From the NCBI GenBank assembly GCA_016218105.1, contig JACRET010000005.1, forward strand, positions 62,001 to 126,000: a stretch of DNA of 64,000 nt, in the 5' to 3' direction. Source of the DNA: Deltaproteobacteria bacterium (GTDB lineage: Bacteria > Desulfobacterota > GWC2-55-46). Position 1 is the first letter of the stretch; every line of letters starts with the position of its first letter. Both the position numbers and the translations under genes were made by a program. The notes under the pieces are model-generated. The model was given only the letters and a program-made list of their open reading frames with translations. It did not search any database and was not told the DNA's origin. This document shows positions 51,735-60,729 of the stretch, piece by piece.

Positions 51735-52364
51735 TTAGTAAGCTCCGCTTCCTATCGATCCCCCGCCGTCATATCCGACGAACGGCGCGCTGTGTTTCTG
51801 ATGCGCCCAGATGGAGCACCTTTTTGTCCACTGGCTGTCCGGGTATTTTGAGGCGAGGATGTGGGAAATATCGATGAGCACATCATTCTGCCCGGTAAGC
51901 TTTTGGTTCGCCGCGCCGAGGAAGTATTCAGCCTCGGGGACAAGATCAGAGTCAACGAAGTCCTCCACTATCTCATTGAAATCCTCGATAGCATCGTCGA
52001 GCCTCTCCAGATGGAAGTCCGCAAGCCCCTTTGACAGGAGGAGCTGCGCCATAAAATCCTTCGGGGGCAGGTATCCGACCCATCTCTCAAGCTCGACTCC
52101 GCGCTCATCAATGAGAATAAAGGCCGGGGTCCAATCGACCCGATGCTCCTTCGCCAGACGCGTGTTTTCGACGGTATTTATGAGTACCGGGGCAGTTTCT
52201 CGCTCTATCATGTGTATTACGTTTTCGTCATTCAAGGTTTCGTTAAGCGTCTTCATGGATCCCTCGCAAGAGGGGCTGTGGAAGATGAGCAGAGCGAGCC
52301 TTGTCCCTCCCTTTATCTCTTCTATGGCATGGTTCAAGTCTTTTATGAAATTCAAGCGGTTCAT
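51735..52364 (-). CDS. Thioredoxin-fold protein with C-terminal TPR-like region, no CXXC
   Basis: The 209-residue protein begins with a thioredoxin-like beta-alpha-beta part (TRLALLIFHSPSCEGSMKTL and VDWTPAFILIDERG, with the cis-proline segment TPAF). Where CXXC would be there is only SCEGS, with a single cysteine. From about residue 110 a helical repeat-like region follows (KGLADFHLERLDDAIEDFNEIVEDF, ...), perhaps one or two TPR units. It may be a thiol-binding or scaffold protein and not a disulfide oxidoreductase. A near-consensus promoter lies 50 bases upstream. Confidence 0.75.
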   Translation of the reverse strand: MNRLNFIKDLNHAIEEIKGGTRLALLIFHSPSCEGSMKTLNETLNDENVIHMIERETAPVLINTVENTRLAKEHRVDWTPAFILIDERGVELERWVGYLPPKDFMAQLLLSKGLADFHLERLDDAIEDFNEIVEDFVDSDLVPEAEYFLGAANQKLTGQNDVLIDISHILASKYPDSQWTKRCSIWAHQKHSAPFVGYDGGGSIGSGAY

Positions 52365-52410
52365 AGGGCACCTCCCTGTAAGCTGTTAACTGAAATTGAC
52401 TTTCGTTTTC

Positions 52411-52438
52411 ATTATACCCCGCGCGCGGGCAAAGTCAA
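52411..52438 (-). promoter_or_regulatory. Sigma-70 promoter with a GC-palindromic spacer
   Basis: On the minus strand TTGACT (52433-52438), a 16-base spacer and TATAAT (52411-52416). The spacer contains the perfect palindrome CCCGCGCGCGGG (52418-52429), which could be an operator. It drives the thioredoxin-fold gene. Confidence 0.65.
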
Positions 52439-52674
52439 TAAACGTCACTTCCGTAACGTAACCAAATATAACAAAAGCAATTTGCCGGAACTTATCACTT
52501 ATGCAAGAGGCCTTTTTTGTGTCCTGCCGCAAGCTTATCGGGGTTTCGCTCCGTGCGCTGTATGGGAGAGCTTAAAGGCGTACACCGGCGCCGGTATCTT
52601 TTTTAGCCATAAAAGAAGAGGGGGCGCGTTTTCCGCTTTAAAGGACAGGGATATTTATTTATAATGATGACTCC

Positions 52675-53847
52675 ATGAGAATCAAGGAATTACCGCTTCA
52701 TGTAAGGCATACCTTCTATTACGACGTTAGATCCGGACTGCTTATCGGCCTCTTCGGCGGCTTTCTGTTCCCGTTTATCCCGATAGTCGGAAGAAAAATA
52801 GGCGCTACGGATATGCAGGTCGCGCTTCTGGCCGCGGCGCCGTATCTCGCCAACGCATTCGCCCTGCTCTGGACAGAGGACGTATTCGGCAAGGGCAGGG
52901 TCTGGTACGTGGTATGGCCGAGTGTCGCCGGCAGGCTGCTGCTCCTCGGGATGTTTTATGTTACGGCCCCGGCGTGGTACACCCTTCTCATACTGGTTTA
53001 TATGATAGTAACGGCCATCCCGTTCCCCTCCTACGCCTCCATCATGAAGACCAACTACCCTGACGCTTTGAGGGGCAGGCTTATGTCTTACGTAAGGGTC
53101 GGGATCGCCATCACGTGGATAGCCGCGTCGGCCCTGGGCGGCTGGATACTTGAGAAGGATACGTTTAATTTCAGGCTCATCTTCCCTCTGGCCGCCCTCT
53201 TCGGCGTGCTTTCGGCCCTTCAGTTCAGGTTCATAAAGATAAGGAAAGAGAAGAAAGAGAGGGAAAATTTCGCCGGGATCAAGCGCCTGGCAAGCCCCTT
53301 CAAAGACAACTCCTTCGGGAGATACCTGGTCGCCTATACCCTGTTTGAGTTCGCGCTCCTGCTGGCTCTCCCGGTATACCCTCTTGTGCTCGTCGATGAG
53401 GTCAGGATCTCAAACCTGGCTACCGGCGTCTACGGGTCGATATATTCTTCCATGTGGCTTGCCGGGTTCTTTTTCTGGGGGCGCTTTCTCGATAAATTTT
53501 CGGTAAAGAGGTCTCTCGTTGCTATCTTCGCCGTGGCTTCCGCCATACCGCTCCTTTATCTGTTGACGAGGGATGTGTATTTTCTTGGCATAGCGCAGGG
53601 GCTTTCAGGGTTTATCTTCGCCGCCACAGAACTTGCGAACTACGTTGTTATTACCAGGCTCGCTTCCCCCGGGGATGTGCCCAGGTATATGGCGGCAAAT
53701 ATCGCCCTTGGGGGGCTTCGGGGGGCTACAGCCCCGTTCCTCGGCACAGGCTTGTTGGCGTTGGCCGGCCCGGACGTGGTTTTTTCGCTCTCTCTCTTCC
53801 TGTGTCTTGGGGCGTTCGCGCTCGCCTGGGGCACTGTCAAGATGTAG
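52675..53847 (+). CDS. Major facilitator superfamily transporter
   Basis: The 390-residue protein has about twelve helices in two halves, with the MFS intracellular loop motifs weakly conserved (DALRGRLMSYVRVG, DKFSVKRSLV). It is preceded by a TPR-unrelated soluble stretch of about 20 residues. Substrate cannot be predicted. It is monocistronic with a poor Shine-Dalgarno. It lies downstream of a 310-bp gap with the thioredoxin-fold promoter reading the other way. Inner-membrane, likely proton-coupled. Confidence 0.82.
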   Translation: MRIKELPLHVRHTFYYDVRSGLLIGLFGGFLFPFIPIVGRKIGATDMQVALLAAAPYLANAFALLWTEDVFGKGRVWYVVWPSVAGRLLLLGMFYVTAPAWYTLLILVYMIVTAIPFPSYASIMKTNYPDALRGRLMSYVRVGIAITWIAASALGGWILEKDTFNFRLIFPLAALFGVLSALQFRFIKIRKEKKERENFAGIKRLASPFKDNSFGRYLVAYTLFEFALLLALPVYPLVLVDEVRISNLATGVYGSIYSSMWLAGFFFWGRFLDKFSVKRSLVAIFAVASAIPLLYLLTRDVYFLGIAQGLSGFIFAATELANYVVITRLASPGDVPRYMAANIALGGLRGATAPFLGTGLLALAGPDVVFSLSLFLCLGAFALAWGTVKM

Positions 53848-54010
53848 CGGGGCGCTCAAAAATTGTATACTGGCCACAAGGGCAGTACATACCCGCTTGA
53901 CATAAATTCAAGCAAAGCTATAATATCCAGTAGGTCTCCCATCCTGAAATTACATCTCATCTGTCTTTTTTTAAATCCCTCATTGAGGGTTCAATCGGGT
54001 TATACAAAGA

Positions 54011-54056
54011 CAGGTACCTTGCCGACAATCCCTGCCATTTATGGCAGGGTAATTGA
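54011..54056. repeat. Hairpin repeat, first copy
   Basis: ACCTTGCCGACAATCCCTGCC...GGCAGGGTAATTGA. It shares most bases with 54711-54756. A CCCTGCC/GGCAGGG stem forms. The remaining gap 53848-54225 shows nothing else recognised. Confidence 0.7.
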
Positions 54057-54225
54057 ATTCCCCCGAAAGCAGACCTGCCAGTCTGGCGGCATTTAGATAT
54101 TCTGTTCTCCTCCTCCAGAGCTTTCGGGGGGGGAAGAGTTTAAATAAGATGATTAATTACCGAGCTGAAGGCATACCGCGGCCTGTTGATCTCGGCCGCA
54201 GGGTATAATTTGCGGGGGTGGGAGA

Positions 54226-54606
54226 ATGATCGACAGAAAACCAGGGCCCAAGATCCTTGTCGTTGATGATGAAGAGACCGTAGGTATCGGTATGAGCGAG
54301 ATACTTAAAGACGAGGGTTTCGAAGCCGCGTATGCCGTAAACGGAAGGGATGCGGTTGAGGCGGTCAAAGACAAGTCATACAGCCTGATATTCATGGATA
54401 TTATAATGCCCGGGATGAACGGATTGGAGGCTTACAGGGCTATAAGAAAGATCAGGCCCACCGCAAAAGTGATACTCTTTACCGGATATTTCAGGGACGC
54501 GGAGGAGGCGATCCTTCAGGGGATAAAAGAGGGGATGATAGACGAGTTCATACGGAAGCCCTATTTCGCGGAGGAGATAATCCGCTACGCAAGAAAATAT
54601 ACTTGA
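54226..54606 (+). CDS. Single-domain CheY-like response regulator
   Basis: The 126-residue receiver domain has the acidic pair in VVDDEE, the phospho-acceptor Asp in IFMDIIMPG, Thr/Ser in LFTGYFRD and the Lys in IRKPYFAE. It has no output domain, so it acts by phosphotransfer or protein contact, as CheY or Spo0F do. It stands alone between two copies of a hairpin repeat. Possible partner kinases are elsewhere, including the orphan PAS kinase at 6261. The ATG has a GGAG site. Confidence 0.92.
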   Translation: MIDRKPGPKILVVDDEETVGIGMSEILKDEGFEAAYAVNGRDAVEAVKDKSYSLIFMDIIMPGMNGLEAYRAIRKIRPTAKVILFTGYFRDAEEAILQGIKEGMIDEFIRKPYFAEEIIRYARKYT

Positions 54607-54644
54607 AACAGTTCAAGCATGCCTTACAGTAAACGAACCGGCCC

Positions 54645-54694
54645 TTTAATCGGTAGCTCGGCGGGAATCCCGCCCATTTAACGTGCGGGTCAAA
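54645..54694. repeat. GC-hairpin repeat, first copy
   Basis: CGGCGGGAATCCCGCCC and GTGCGGGTCAAAGC. The same pattern, with small changes, is at 55440-55490 on the other side of the PEBP gene. Confidence 0.65.
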
Positions 54695-54710
54695 GCTTAA
54701 GCTTATAAAA

Positions 54711-54756
54711 GACAATTACCTTGCCGGCAATCCCTGCCTTATGGCAAGGTAATTGA
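54711..54756. repeat. Hairpin repeat, second copy
   Basis: ATTACCTTGCC (54715-54725) pairs perfectly with GGCAAGGTAAT (54743-54753). It is a diverged copy of 54011-54056. The two bracket the lone receiver gene. Confidence 0.75.
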
Positions 54757-54815
54757 TCTCCTCACACAGAAGACCTTTTTGCGTGATGCCGGCAACTTAG
54801 CGCGGCCTCTCCTGA

Positions 54816-55352
54816 TCATCTCTGATACAGCCCTGTTATCTTTGTCTCCGCAAGTATGTGCCCCTTCATCGCCCTCTCCACCTCGCTCTTTTTTGCGCCT
54901 GCCGGGAGCCCCAGAGTGGCGATGTCAAGCGCCCTCAATAAGAAGTTATACCTGTGTTTTCCATGGCCTTTGGGAGGGCACGGGCCCCCATAGCGCTTGA
55001 GGCCGAAGTCCGTAGAGCCCTGCTTGATGCCGTCGGATAATTCCTCTGTGCCCGCTCCACGCCTGAGTTTCTTTGACGCAGGCGGCAGATCATATATTAT
55101 CCAGTGTACGAACGTTCCCATCGGAGCGTCCGGGTCCTCGACTATCAAAGCGAAACTTTTGGTTCCAGGAGGCGGGTCTTCCCAGACAAGCTCGGGAGAG
55201 ATGTCCTCTCCTTCGCAGCTGAAGCGTTTTGGTATGCTTTCCCCTTCATTAAAATCCGGGCTCTTCAAGCTGAAGTCCATGGCGTCACCCCCGTAGGCGA
55301 TGTTGGCTAAAAAAAGCATTGCACTCAGAATGGCTGGATACGCAGGTCTCAT
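54816..55352 (-). CDS. Exported PEBP/YbhB-YbcL family protein
   Basis: The 178-residue protein has a signal peptide (LSAMLFLANIAYGGDA) and one phosphatidylethanolamine-binding-protein domain. DISPELVWEDPPPGTKSFALIVEDPDAPMGTFVHWIIYDLP and RYGGPCPPKGHGKHRYNFLLRALD, with the ligand-binding loop intact, are diagnostic. The bacterial versions (YbhB, YbcL) have no firmly assigned function. It is monocistronic and is read leftward between two copies of a hairpin repeat. Confidence 0.93.
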   Translation of the reverse strand: MRPAYPAILSAMLFLANIAYGGDAMDFSLKSPDFNEGESIPKRFSCEGEDISPELVWEDPPPGTKSFALIVEDPDAPMGTFVHWIIYDLPPASKKLRRGAGTEELSDGIKQGSTDFGLKRYGGPCPPKGHGKHRYNFLLRALDIATLGLPAGAKKSEVERAMKGHILAETKITGLYQR

Positions 55353-55439
55353 CCGTTATGTCCTTGTCCGAGTTTTTATCGTAATTGGTAAGCTTATATC
55401 AAAATTCGTGGAATGCAACTGTACTACCGTACAGCGTGC

Positions 55440-55490
55440 CTTAATCGGGTGCACGGCGGAAATCCCGCCCTTTTAAGGGCGGGTCAAAGC
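55440..55490. repeat. GC-hairpin repeat, second copy
   Basis: CCTTAATCGGGTGCACGGCGG, then AAATCCCGCCC and AGGGCGGGTCAAAGC. Same pattern as 54645-54694. A TIR-like CAGGTTGTTGAAAAACAGCCTG follows at 55556-55577. Confidence 0.65.
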
Positions 55491-55592
55491 CGGGCTATAA
55501 ATCCTTGCAAACGGCTGGGCAAAAGATATATCCTTATCACTATTAGACACCTCGGCAGGTTGTTGAAAAACAGCCTGCCATGCAATCCATGG

Positions 55593-56513
55593 ATGGATTT
55601 TTTAAACATCCTGTCAGAGGCGCGTTTGAAGATACGCTTCATCATAAACCCGATAGCGGGCGGGGCCAACAGGCTTAAAAAGATAACCGAAGCCGTCAGG
55701 GAGTTATCCCTCAAAAGAGACGGGCTTTTCGATATAAAAGCCGCGAAGGGGGGCGCTCACGTAGGTGAACTTTCCGAAGAGGCGGTTAAGATGGGCTTCG
55801 ATATCGTATACGCCTGCGGCGGGGACGGCACGATAAACGGCGTAGCCTGCAAGCTCGTCAACACAGAAACTATCCTTGGCATAATCCCCGCCGGCTCCGG
55901 AAACGCCCTCGCGGCCGCCCTCCATATACCGCGTGAAATAAAGGCGGCGGTCGGACTATTGGACGGCATGCAGGTCAGGGAGATAGACGCCGGGTTTACC
56001 TGCAACAGGTATTTCTTTTCAACTGCCGGGTTCGGGATCGAGGCCTACTTAAGCAAGCAATACAATGGGAGCAGGGTCATCAGAAAGATCAGGGGGGTAG
56101 GGCCGTATTTTCCGCTGGCCCTGGCGGGATATCTGACATACAGGCCCGGGCTTGTAAAGATTGCCGCCGACGGCATGAGAATGGACATGGTGCCGCTTAT
56201 TTTGACGGCCGCTAATACAGACCAGTTCGGCAGGGGTGCATATATCGCGCCAGGAGCTAAGCCGGATGACGGGGCGCTGGACCTTTGTCTCGCTCCGGTG
56301 ACGAATCTAAGGGGTGCGCTTGCGCTTGCCGGAAGGCTCTTCTCAAGGAAAATAGATAAGTCCCAGGGGTTCAAACGTGTGCGCGTCAGGGAAATTTCGA
56401 TTACCGGCAGGGGCGAATGGGTCTGCCATGTCGATGGCGAGCCGTTTGATTGGAGCGGGGATATTTCGATTAAAGTCGTCCAAAAGGCCTTGAAGGTGCT
56501 TGTAAAGGGGTAA
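55593..56513 (+). CDS. Diacylglycerol/lipid kinase-like protein (YegS/DagK family)
   Basis: The protein shows the DAGK catalytic core: RFIINPIAGGANRLKKI, YACGGDGTINGVACKLV, LGIIPAGSGNALAAAL and a C-terminal beta-rich domain with CHVDGEPFDW. It phosphorylates a lipid such as diacylglycerol or a similar alcohol with ATP. The frame is open from 55413, but the first 60 residues overlap repeat DNA and do not look like the family. I take the ATG at 55593 (a TTG at 55626 is also possible). The following GH15 gene is 178 bases away. Confidence 0.85.
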   Translation: MDFLNILSEARLKIRFIINPIAGGANRLKKITEAVRELSLKRDGLFDIKAAKGGAHVGELSEEAVKMGFDIVYACGGDGTINGVACKLVNTETILGIIPAGSGNALAAALHIPREIKAAVGLLDGMQVREIDAGFTCNRYFFSTAGFGIEAYLSKQYNGSRVIRKIRGVGPYFPLALAGYLTYRPGLVKIAADGMRMDMVPLILTAANTDQFGRGAYIAPGAKPDDGALDLCLAPVTNLRGALALAGRLFSRKIDKSQGFKRVRVREISITGRGEWVCHVDGEPFDWSGDISIKVVQKALKVLVKG

Positions 56514-56690
56514 AAGCATTATCCGTCATCGCGGGCCTGGGTAAATGGGCCCGCTCAAGCTCCTGAGAGGCCATTTTTCCCACTATGCCTGTAAAGAATG
56601 TACAGATTCCGCGTTTTACAAAAGGGGCTCTTTGCGCGCGCGGGACTCCCGGCTATTGAACAAACCTTTGTTTTAAGGTAATATAGCCGC

Positions 56691-57962
56691 ATGAGCACCT
56701 TAAAGGATAACATAAAACTGGAGCTGTTATCCGGCCTTGCCGCCAGGGAAAGAACCCTCAGAGACCGTACTTTCAAAGAACTCACCATAAGAGAAAAACT
56801 GCAGGTAGCCTATGAGCACCTTGAAGACCTCCGCCAGTTAAACGGAGGCTACATCGCCTCCGATTACTGCGGCGACAAGGGTGGGGACAGGTACAACGTC
56901 TTCTGGCTCCGCGACATCATGTTCGCGACGAACGCCAACGAGTACGTAGGCGCTTATGACAAGATGATCGAGAGCTACAGGCTCATCATCAGGATATTCC
57001 AGAAGTACCACCATAAGATAATAAGCGGCGCGAGGAAAAGGCACTATCTCGGCAGTTGCGCCGATGAGGTGATACACGCGAGGATACACCCTGTGACGCT
57101 GGAGGAGCTTACGAGCGAGTGGGGGCACCACCAGATCGACATCTTCGGCTTATTCCTTTACAAGACCGGCGATCTCATGAAAAAAGGCCACAACGTTATC
57201 TCCACGGATCAGGCCGAAACATTGATACTTTTAAGGGATATCGTCCTTTACCTCACGACCGTAAGATGGCATTCCGATCCGGACTTCGGCGTCTGGGAGG
57301 AAGGCCCTGAGATGCACTCGTCAAGCATAGGGGCTGTGCTGGCCGGACTCACCATGTGGCATGACGACGGGTATTATCATCACAAATACAGGAACCAGGC
57401 CCCGCTCTTCACCCACCTTCCCATACCTCAGGAGTTTATCGAGCAGGGCAGGCGCGCCCTGGACGCGCTGTTGCCTTACGAATCGATTTCGAGGCCTTAT
57501 GATCTTGCGCAATTGAGCCTTATATGGCCATACTCAATAATAACGGACGCGCAGGCGAGCCAGATACTCGACAATATCGAAAAGAACCTCGTCAAGAGAT
57601 GGGGCGTCATAAGATATCCCGGAGACCTCTACTATAATGCCGACAGGTCAATGCCCCTGGGCAACGAGGCGCAGTGGCCACTGGGGTTCGCGTGGCTCTC
57701 GATAGTATATTCGCAGATGGCCGTAAAGGCCGTGGAGCAGGGCGCGGTCTTCAGCCCGCTTGACGATTATGTCGAAAAATCAAAAATGTACCTCGAAAAA
57801 CTTGAGGCCGTAATGACAGACGACGGCATGGTGCCCGAGCTCTATACCGGCGGGAATTCCAACTTCAATGTGCCGCTCGCCTGGGCACAGAGTTTTTACA
57901 TAGTCGCGCGCCAGAATCTTAACAGGGTATATGAAAAGCTGAAGATACGCCAGAAGCCCTGA
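56691..57962 (+). CDS. Glycoside hydrolase family 15 / glucoamylase-like protein
   Basis: The 423-residue alpha/alpha-toroid protein shows VFWLRDIMFATNANEYVGAY at the start, WHSDPDFGVWEEGPEMHSSSIGAVLAGL (the first catalytic-type Glu region) and MPLGNEAQWPLGFAWLSIVY near the end. These fit GH15 or the related phosphorylase-kinase/glucoamylase-like domain. It lacks an export signal, so it would act in the cytosol on glycogen-like or trehalose/maltose-type glucosides. No glycogen genes are adjacent. It may be linked to the glucose-based osmolyte metabolism at 43-48 kb, but this is speculation. Confidence 0.75.
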   Translation: MSTLKDNIKLELLSGLAARERTLRDRTFKELTIREKLQVAYEHLEDLRQLNGGYIASDYCGDKGGDRYNVFWLRDIMFATNANEYVGAYDKMIESYRLIIRIFQKYHHKIISGARKRHYLGSCADEVIHARIHPVTLEELTSEWGHHQIDIFGLFLYKTGDLMKKGHNVISTDQAETLILLRDIVLYLTTVRWHSDPDFGVWEEGPEMHSSSIGAVLAGLTMWHDDGYYHHKYRNQAPLFTHLPIPQEFIEQGRRALDALLPYESISRPYDLAQLSLIWPYSIITDAQASQILDNIEKNLVKRWGVIRYPGDLYYNADRSMPLGNEAQWPLGFAWLSIVYSQMAVKAVEQGAVFSPLDDYVEKSKMYLEKLEAVMTDDGMVPELYTGGNSNFNVPLAWAQSFYIVARQNLNRVYEKLKIRQKP

Positions 57963-58030
57963 GCCTTCCGCACCGCAGTCAAACCCATAAAAAGCCCGTG
58001 AAAAGACGGTGAACGCCGCTGGTGTAACCC

Positions 58031-58882
58031 ATGAACCCCATAGCATTCAGGGCAACCCTTATAAACATACTCGGCAACTCCGGCCTTTTCGTCCTGAAGC
58101 TCGCGGCCGGGATACTCTCCGGCAGTATCGCGCTTATTTCAGACGCACTAAATTCCCTTAACGACATAGCCGCCTCGATAGCCACTTTCATCTGCGTAAA
58201 GATATCGAATAAGCACGCCGATGAAGGCCATCCATTCGGGCACAGCAGGGCCGAACCTATAGCAGGTCTGATCATCGCGGTGCTGGCGGGCATCCTGGGC
58301 TTTGAGATAATCAGGGAATCGATTGAAAGGCTTTTGACCGCCAGAAAGGCGGAGATAAGCCTTTTTACGCTCATCGTGCCTGTCGTCACCATGGTCGCGA
58401 AAGCGGTTATGTCGTGGCATTTCAAGCGTGTCGGCAGATTATTCAACAGCCCCGCGCTCCTTGCGACCTCTCTCGACTCCCTGATGGACGTGTTCGTGTC
58501 TCTGGCGGTGCTTGTCGGCATTGTGGGGACGCGGCTCGGTTATCTGTTCCTGGACCCGCTTGCCGCATTTGTGATAAGCATCTGGATAATACGCACCGGC
58601 TACCGGATAGGGATGGAAAACATCGCTTATCTGATGGGTCAGTCGCCTGAGCCAGGGCTTATGGAAGAGATTAAGAAAGCGGCGCTCTCAGCCCCTGGCG
58701 TAAGGGCGATAAACACCGTAAGGGCGCACTATGTCGGAAACTTCATACACGTTGAGATACACGTGGAGGTTGATAAGAACCTCTCAACCCAGGCTTCTCA
58801 CGATATAGGGAAAGGGGTGGAGAAGAGGGTTGAAGGCATCGGCTCTCTCGAAAAGGCGTTTGTGCATATAGACCCGGTCTGA
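58031..58882 (+). CDS. Cation diffusion facilitator (FieF/MamM-like)
   Basis: The 283-residue protein begins NILGNSGLFVLKLAAGILSGSIALISDALNSLNDIAASI with six helices and the DxxxD metal site SDALNSLND and DSLMD later. It ends with the CDF cytoplasmic ferredoxin-like domain (GVRAINTVRAHYVGNFIHVEIHVEV). Unlike the CDF at 2165, its ends are not histidine-rich. The Asp-rich site suits Fe/Mn/Zn/Co exporters of the FieF group. It lies between the GH15 gene and the helicase gene on the same strand. Confidence 0.92.
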   Translation: MNPIAFRATLINILGNSGLFVLKLAAGILSGSIALISDALNSLNDIAASIATFICVKISNKHADEGHPFGHSRAEPIAGLIIAVLAGILGFEIIRESIERLLTARKAEISLFTLIVPVVTMVAKAVMSWHFKRVGRLFNSPALLATSLDSLMDVFVSLAVLVGIVGTRLGYLFLDPLAAFVISIWIIRTGYRIGMENIAYLMGQSPEPGLMEEIKKAALSAPGVRAINTVRAHYVGNFIHVEIHVEVDKNLSTQASHDIGKGVEKRVEGIGSLEKAFVHIDPV

Positions 58883-58953
58883 CCTTACGCCTTTTTAGAA
58901 ATTGATATTCCGGGCGAGCTCCCGCGCGCCGGATAGTTCACTCAAAGGATGTT

Positions 58954-60594
58954 TTGATGGATGGTTTTATGGATGTTGATATCATCGCCGGACTCGATGA
59001 CAATCAGCGCCGCGCGGTCTCGTCCGGCTCCAGACACATATTGATCGTAGCGGGGCCAGGCAGCGGCAAGACGCGGGTGCTCGCAAGCCGCTTCGCCCGG
59101 CTCTTGAAAGACGGAGCCTCTCCCGCATCTCTCCTCGCCATCACATTTACGAACAGGGCCGCGTCCGAGATGAAGGCCCGTATCACCGGGCTTTCGCCTA
59201 ACCGCTTAAAACTGGATATAGGCACATTCCACAGCTTTTGTTTTAAATTCCTGAAAAAGACTATGCCGGGCTTCATCCTCTTCGGAAGGGCGGAGCAGGC
59301 CGAAGCGCTGAGGGGGCTTGGGGTGAAGGCTGTGGACAGGACCATAGACGGGATATCCGCGTTTAAGAATGGGATGGTTCCTGACGCGGAAATTTCCGGG
59401 ATACTGCCGGGATATGAAGAGGCGCTTAAAAAGGCAGGCGCGCTTGACCTTGACGACCTGCTCCTTAAAACCATCGAGGCCCTTGATACCGGCGGTTACG
59501 GCCTGGTAAAAACCCATATAATGATCGATGAGTTTCAGGACATAAACCCCGTTCAATCGAGGCTCGTAAAACTCCTCGGTAAAAACGCCTCCGTTCTCGC
59601 CATCGGCGACCCTGATCAGGCGATATATTCATTCCGGGGCGGGAGCCTGAAGAGTTTTATGGATTTTGAAAAGGACTACCCGGGATGCGAGGTCATAGGG
59701 CTCAATAGGAATTACCGTTCTTTAAGCGCGGTAGTGTCGGCCTCTCAGGCGGTAATCTCAAATAATCAGGAGAGGATACGGAATGATATATCTTTTACGG
59801 CTGAAGGCGGAAGGATAGAGATACTTAAGTGCGCCGATGAGAAAGCCGAGGGAGAATTTATCGTAAAGGAGATCGAGAGGATGATGGGAGGGCTTTCCAG
59901 CCTTACCGCTGGTGATCATCACGAAGGCATGAGGTTCTCGGACTTTGCCGTTCTCTACAGGACAAACAGGCAGGCTGATGCGCTTAAAGAGGCGTTTTCC
60001 CGCGCCCCTATACCGATACATATTGTGGAGCCGCCCGGCCCGGATTTCGCGGATTTCATCAGACACCTCAAATCAAAAGAAGTTCCGTCCGGGAGCGGTA
60101 TCCCTGAATTTATAAGGGCCGAAGGCGACTCTCTTGGGCTCGATAAAGAGCTGATAGATTTATTCCTGATGGCCGCGAACGGTTTGGGGGAAGGCGAGGA
60201 CTTGAGCGATCTTTTAGACGATATGACGCTTATTCAGCCCACGGATAACCTCGATATAAAAGCGGACAAAGTGAACCTGATGACGCTCCATATGGCTAAG
60301 GGGCTTGAGTTCAGGGTTGTTTTCATGGCAGGAGCTGAAGACGAGTTTATGCCGCTGAGGCTCAAGGGCGGCAGTGATGTCGAGGAAGAAAGACGGCTCT
60401 TCTATGTCGGCATGACAAGGGCAAAAGAAATATTATACCTCATTCACGCGAAAGAGAGGCGCGTCTGGGGAGAGGATAAAGAGCGCCAGCCGTCTCCTTT
60501 TGTAGAGGAAATCCCGGAAGGGCTTGCGAAGAAGGTGACAAAAGAAAAAAAGGCCGTAAAGAAGAGGCCGGTGCAGACAGGGCTTTTTGAATAA
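58954..60594 (+). CDS. Short UvrD/PcrA-like SF1 helicase
   Basis: The 546-residue protein has all main SF1 motifs: Q motif (LDDNQRRAV), I (GPGSGKT), Ia (ITFTNRAASEMKARI), II (IDEFQDI), III (GDPDQAIYSFRGG), IV (LNRNYRS), V (NLMTLHMAKGLEF) and VI (LFYVGMTRAK). It is shorter than UvrD or PcrA (about 720 residues) because the 1B and 2B insertions are reduced. It unwinds DNA 3'-5' and would serve repair or replication restart. No nuclease domain is fused. A PIP-like end (QTGLFE) closes the protein. Confidence 0.9.
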   Translation: MMDGFMDVDIIAGLDDNQRRAVSSGSRHILIVAGPGSGKTRVLASRFARLLKDGASPASLLAITFTNRAASEMKARITGLSPNRLKLDIGTFHSFCFKFLKKTMPGFILFGRAEQAEALRGLGVKAVDRTIDGISAFKNGMVPDAEISGILPGYEEALKKAGALDLDDLLLKTIEALDTGGYGLVKTHIMIDEFQDINPVQSRLVKLLGKNASVLAIGDPDQAIYSFRGGSLKSFMDFEKDYPGCEVIGLNRNYRSLSAVVSASQAVISNNQERIRNDISFTAEGGRIEILKCADEKAEGEFIVKEIERMMGGLSSLTAGDHHEGMRFSDFAVLYRTNRQADALKEAFSRAPIPIHIVEPPGPDFADFIRHLKSKEVPSGSGIPEFIRAEGDSLGLDKELIDLFLMAANGLGEGEDLSDLLDDMTLIQPTDNLDIKADKVNLMTLHMAKGLEFRVVFMAGAEDEFMPLRLKGGSDVEEERRLFYVGMTRAKEILYLIHAKERRVWGEDKERQPSPFVEEIPEGLAKKVTKEKKAVKKRPVQTGLFE

Positions 60595-60599
60595 ATTAA

Positions 60600-60690
60600 A
60601 CCCGGCCCGTTCGGGGAACGGGCCCTACATCACCCTCCCCTTAATCCCCTTCCATCGAGGGAGAGGATTTTAAGCAGAGTAAGAGATTGC
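60600..60690. repeat. Inverted copy of the GGGCCC-type repeat
   Basis: GGCCCGTTCGGGGAACGGGCCCTACATCACCCTCCCCTTAATCCCC..., inverse of the block at 50988 and 62985. It lies just after the helicase stop and before the convergent hypothetical gene. Confidence 0.7.
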
Positions 60691-60729
60691 TTCGCCCTGC
60701 TCGCAACGGCTTTTCGGTGGCGTCGCGGG

